From JBGNFV01 sp049645705 (GTDB lineage Bacteria; Bacteroidota; Bacteroidia; Cytophagales; Cyclobacteriaceae): DNA of 64,000 nt. The position numbers and the translations under genes are program-made. This document shows, piece after piece, positions 63,397 through 64,000 of the stretch (its first letter is position 1; every line of letters starts with the position of its first letter). The notes beneath the pieces were generated by a model. The model was not told where the DNA came from, did no database searches, and was given only the letters and a program-made list of their open reading frames with translations. The stretch is from contig JBARUK010000021.1 of the NCBI GenBank assembly GCA_049645705.1, positions 13,477 through 77,476 of the forward strand, read 5' to 3'.

Positions 63397-63999
63397 TTAT
63401 CTTAGTTCAAGGGCAAAGAATATTCGCCCGGTTTCATAAGTTTTATATGATGTCGCTTGAGCATCCTCACAAAATGAAGTCAATGAAAACCCCATGTCGA
63501 AGTCATTTTCTGAAATATTTACTTCAAATGAGTTAGTAAGAGTTGAACCATCGACTAATTGAGTACTATATGTAGTTGTAAATTTGACTGGATCACCATT
63601 ATCTTCCTCAAACCAATGGTATTTGAGGGTTTCCCCGAATTCTTCTTTATCCCAGAACATCACTTCCAAATCAGGATAATGCCACTCAGTATAACAAGAG
63701 CTGAGCAGGGGGCAATCTTTCCATTCGCTTCTATCAACCACAGAAATATATTTTTTTAAGGATTTAAGATGGCCTTGACTGGATCCGGTAAAGACAAAAA
63801 AGTATATTTCAGGCGCACCAGATAAATAGTCTTCAGCTTTATTAAGTTCTTTCATATTCACAAACTTAACCCTGCTTATATGATCATATAGCTCGGTGCC
63901 GTCCCTATCACAATCACTTTCTGTGCCCTGGCCTCCGTCTAACCCTCCCGGCACGTATCCGCCTCCCTGACCACCGCAATACAGGTCGCTGGTGGTATA
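63397..63999 (-). CDS. Unknown protein, N-terminal part outside the window
   Basis: The frame is open from the right edge of the window, so the 5' end is missing. The visible start is Gly-rich ('YCGGQGGGYVPGGLDGGQG', then 'TESDCDRDGTELYDH'), followed by about 165 residues of acidic, aromatic sequence ('APEIYFFVFTGSSQGHLKSL', 'LEVMFWDKEEFGETLKYHWF') without a domain I recognise. It is co-directional with and almost abutting the outer-membrane barrel gene, which suggests a joint envelope role. Confidence 0.7.
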   Translation of the reverse strand, partial: YTTSDLYCGGQGGGYVPGGLDGGQGTESDCDRDGTELYDHISRVKFVNMKELNKAEDYLSGAPEIYFFVFTGSSQGHLKSLKKYISVVDRSEWKDCPLLSSCYTEWHYPDLEVMFWDKEEFGETLKYHWFEEDNGDPVKFTTTYSTQLVDGSTLTNSFEVNISENDFDMGFSLTSFCEDAQATSYKTYETGRIFFALELR

Positions 64000-64000
64000 A

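Overview
The window reads as a Bacteroidota chromosome, most likely from the Cytophagales. The evidence is the combination of an ECF sigma/FecR pair, an STN plus CarboxypepD_reg protein, a type IX-secretion-like C-terminus, glutamine synthetase III, a Porin_10-like barrel, a DUF4953-type metalloprotease, promoters of the -33 TTTG / -7 TAnnTTTG type and little Shine-Dalgarno use. No rRNA, tRNA, integrase, transposase or CRISPR array was seen.

Left part (1-24,990), mostly housekeeping. A truncated ECF sigma factor is followed by FecR, an STN/CarboxypepD_reg protein and a large secreted protein. Next come the menaquinone genes menD-menF-menI (minus strand, overlapping), a histidine phosphatase, a cysteine-less ArsC-like protein, a TPR protein, a zinc-ribbon coiled-coil protein and a Nif3-like protein. 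These are followed by lpxK-porin-miaE as an overlapping operon, an 'asparagine synthetase B'-type exported protein, an ABC permease, a secreted protein, mtaB, glutamine synthetase III and a lipoprotein with a TIM-barrel-hydrolase look.

Middle part (25,400-43,700): glycerate kinase with an ArsO-like flavin monooxygenase, tex, a coupled pair of TPR sensor kinases in which the first has lost its catalytic residues, a fused SpmA/SpmB-type transporter, rsmE, an acyl-CoA-binding protein, citrate synthase, an AlkB-type membrane hydroxylase, a coiled-coil membrane protein, a PRC-barrel protein, and a sensor kinase cut in two by one in-frame amber codon.

Right part (43,700-64,000) is looser and more accessory. 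It holds a broken MBOAT acyltransferase remnant, a secreted metzincin, GreA/B-like and YdeI-like proteins, two bestrophins, a YpfJ-type metallopeptidase, a GAF/triple-PAS protein without output domain, a CNNM/CBS protein, an ArsP-type permease, a metallo-beta-lactamase-fold protein with a C-terminal frameshift, a bile-acid-symporter-family protein, an outer-membrane barrel and a truncated gene at the edge.

The most striking content is a scattered family of small ribosomal peptide precursors at 47,510-48,065 (minus), 49,116-49,280 (plus) and 57,175-58,195 (plus). Five are intact with Cys-rich cores after a Gly-Gly, one (47,510) is intact with a Cys-poor core, one further copy is decayed, and one weaker remnant is possible. 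All share the leader pattern LxLxxLxVxSFVT and a Gly-Gly, as in Bacteroidota class I lanthipeptide (pinensin-type) precursors. The eastern three carry a conserved element about 50 nt upstream of their start codons. No modification enzyme, protease or dedicated exporter lies in the window, so any maturation must act in trans.
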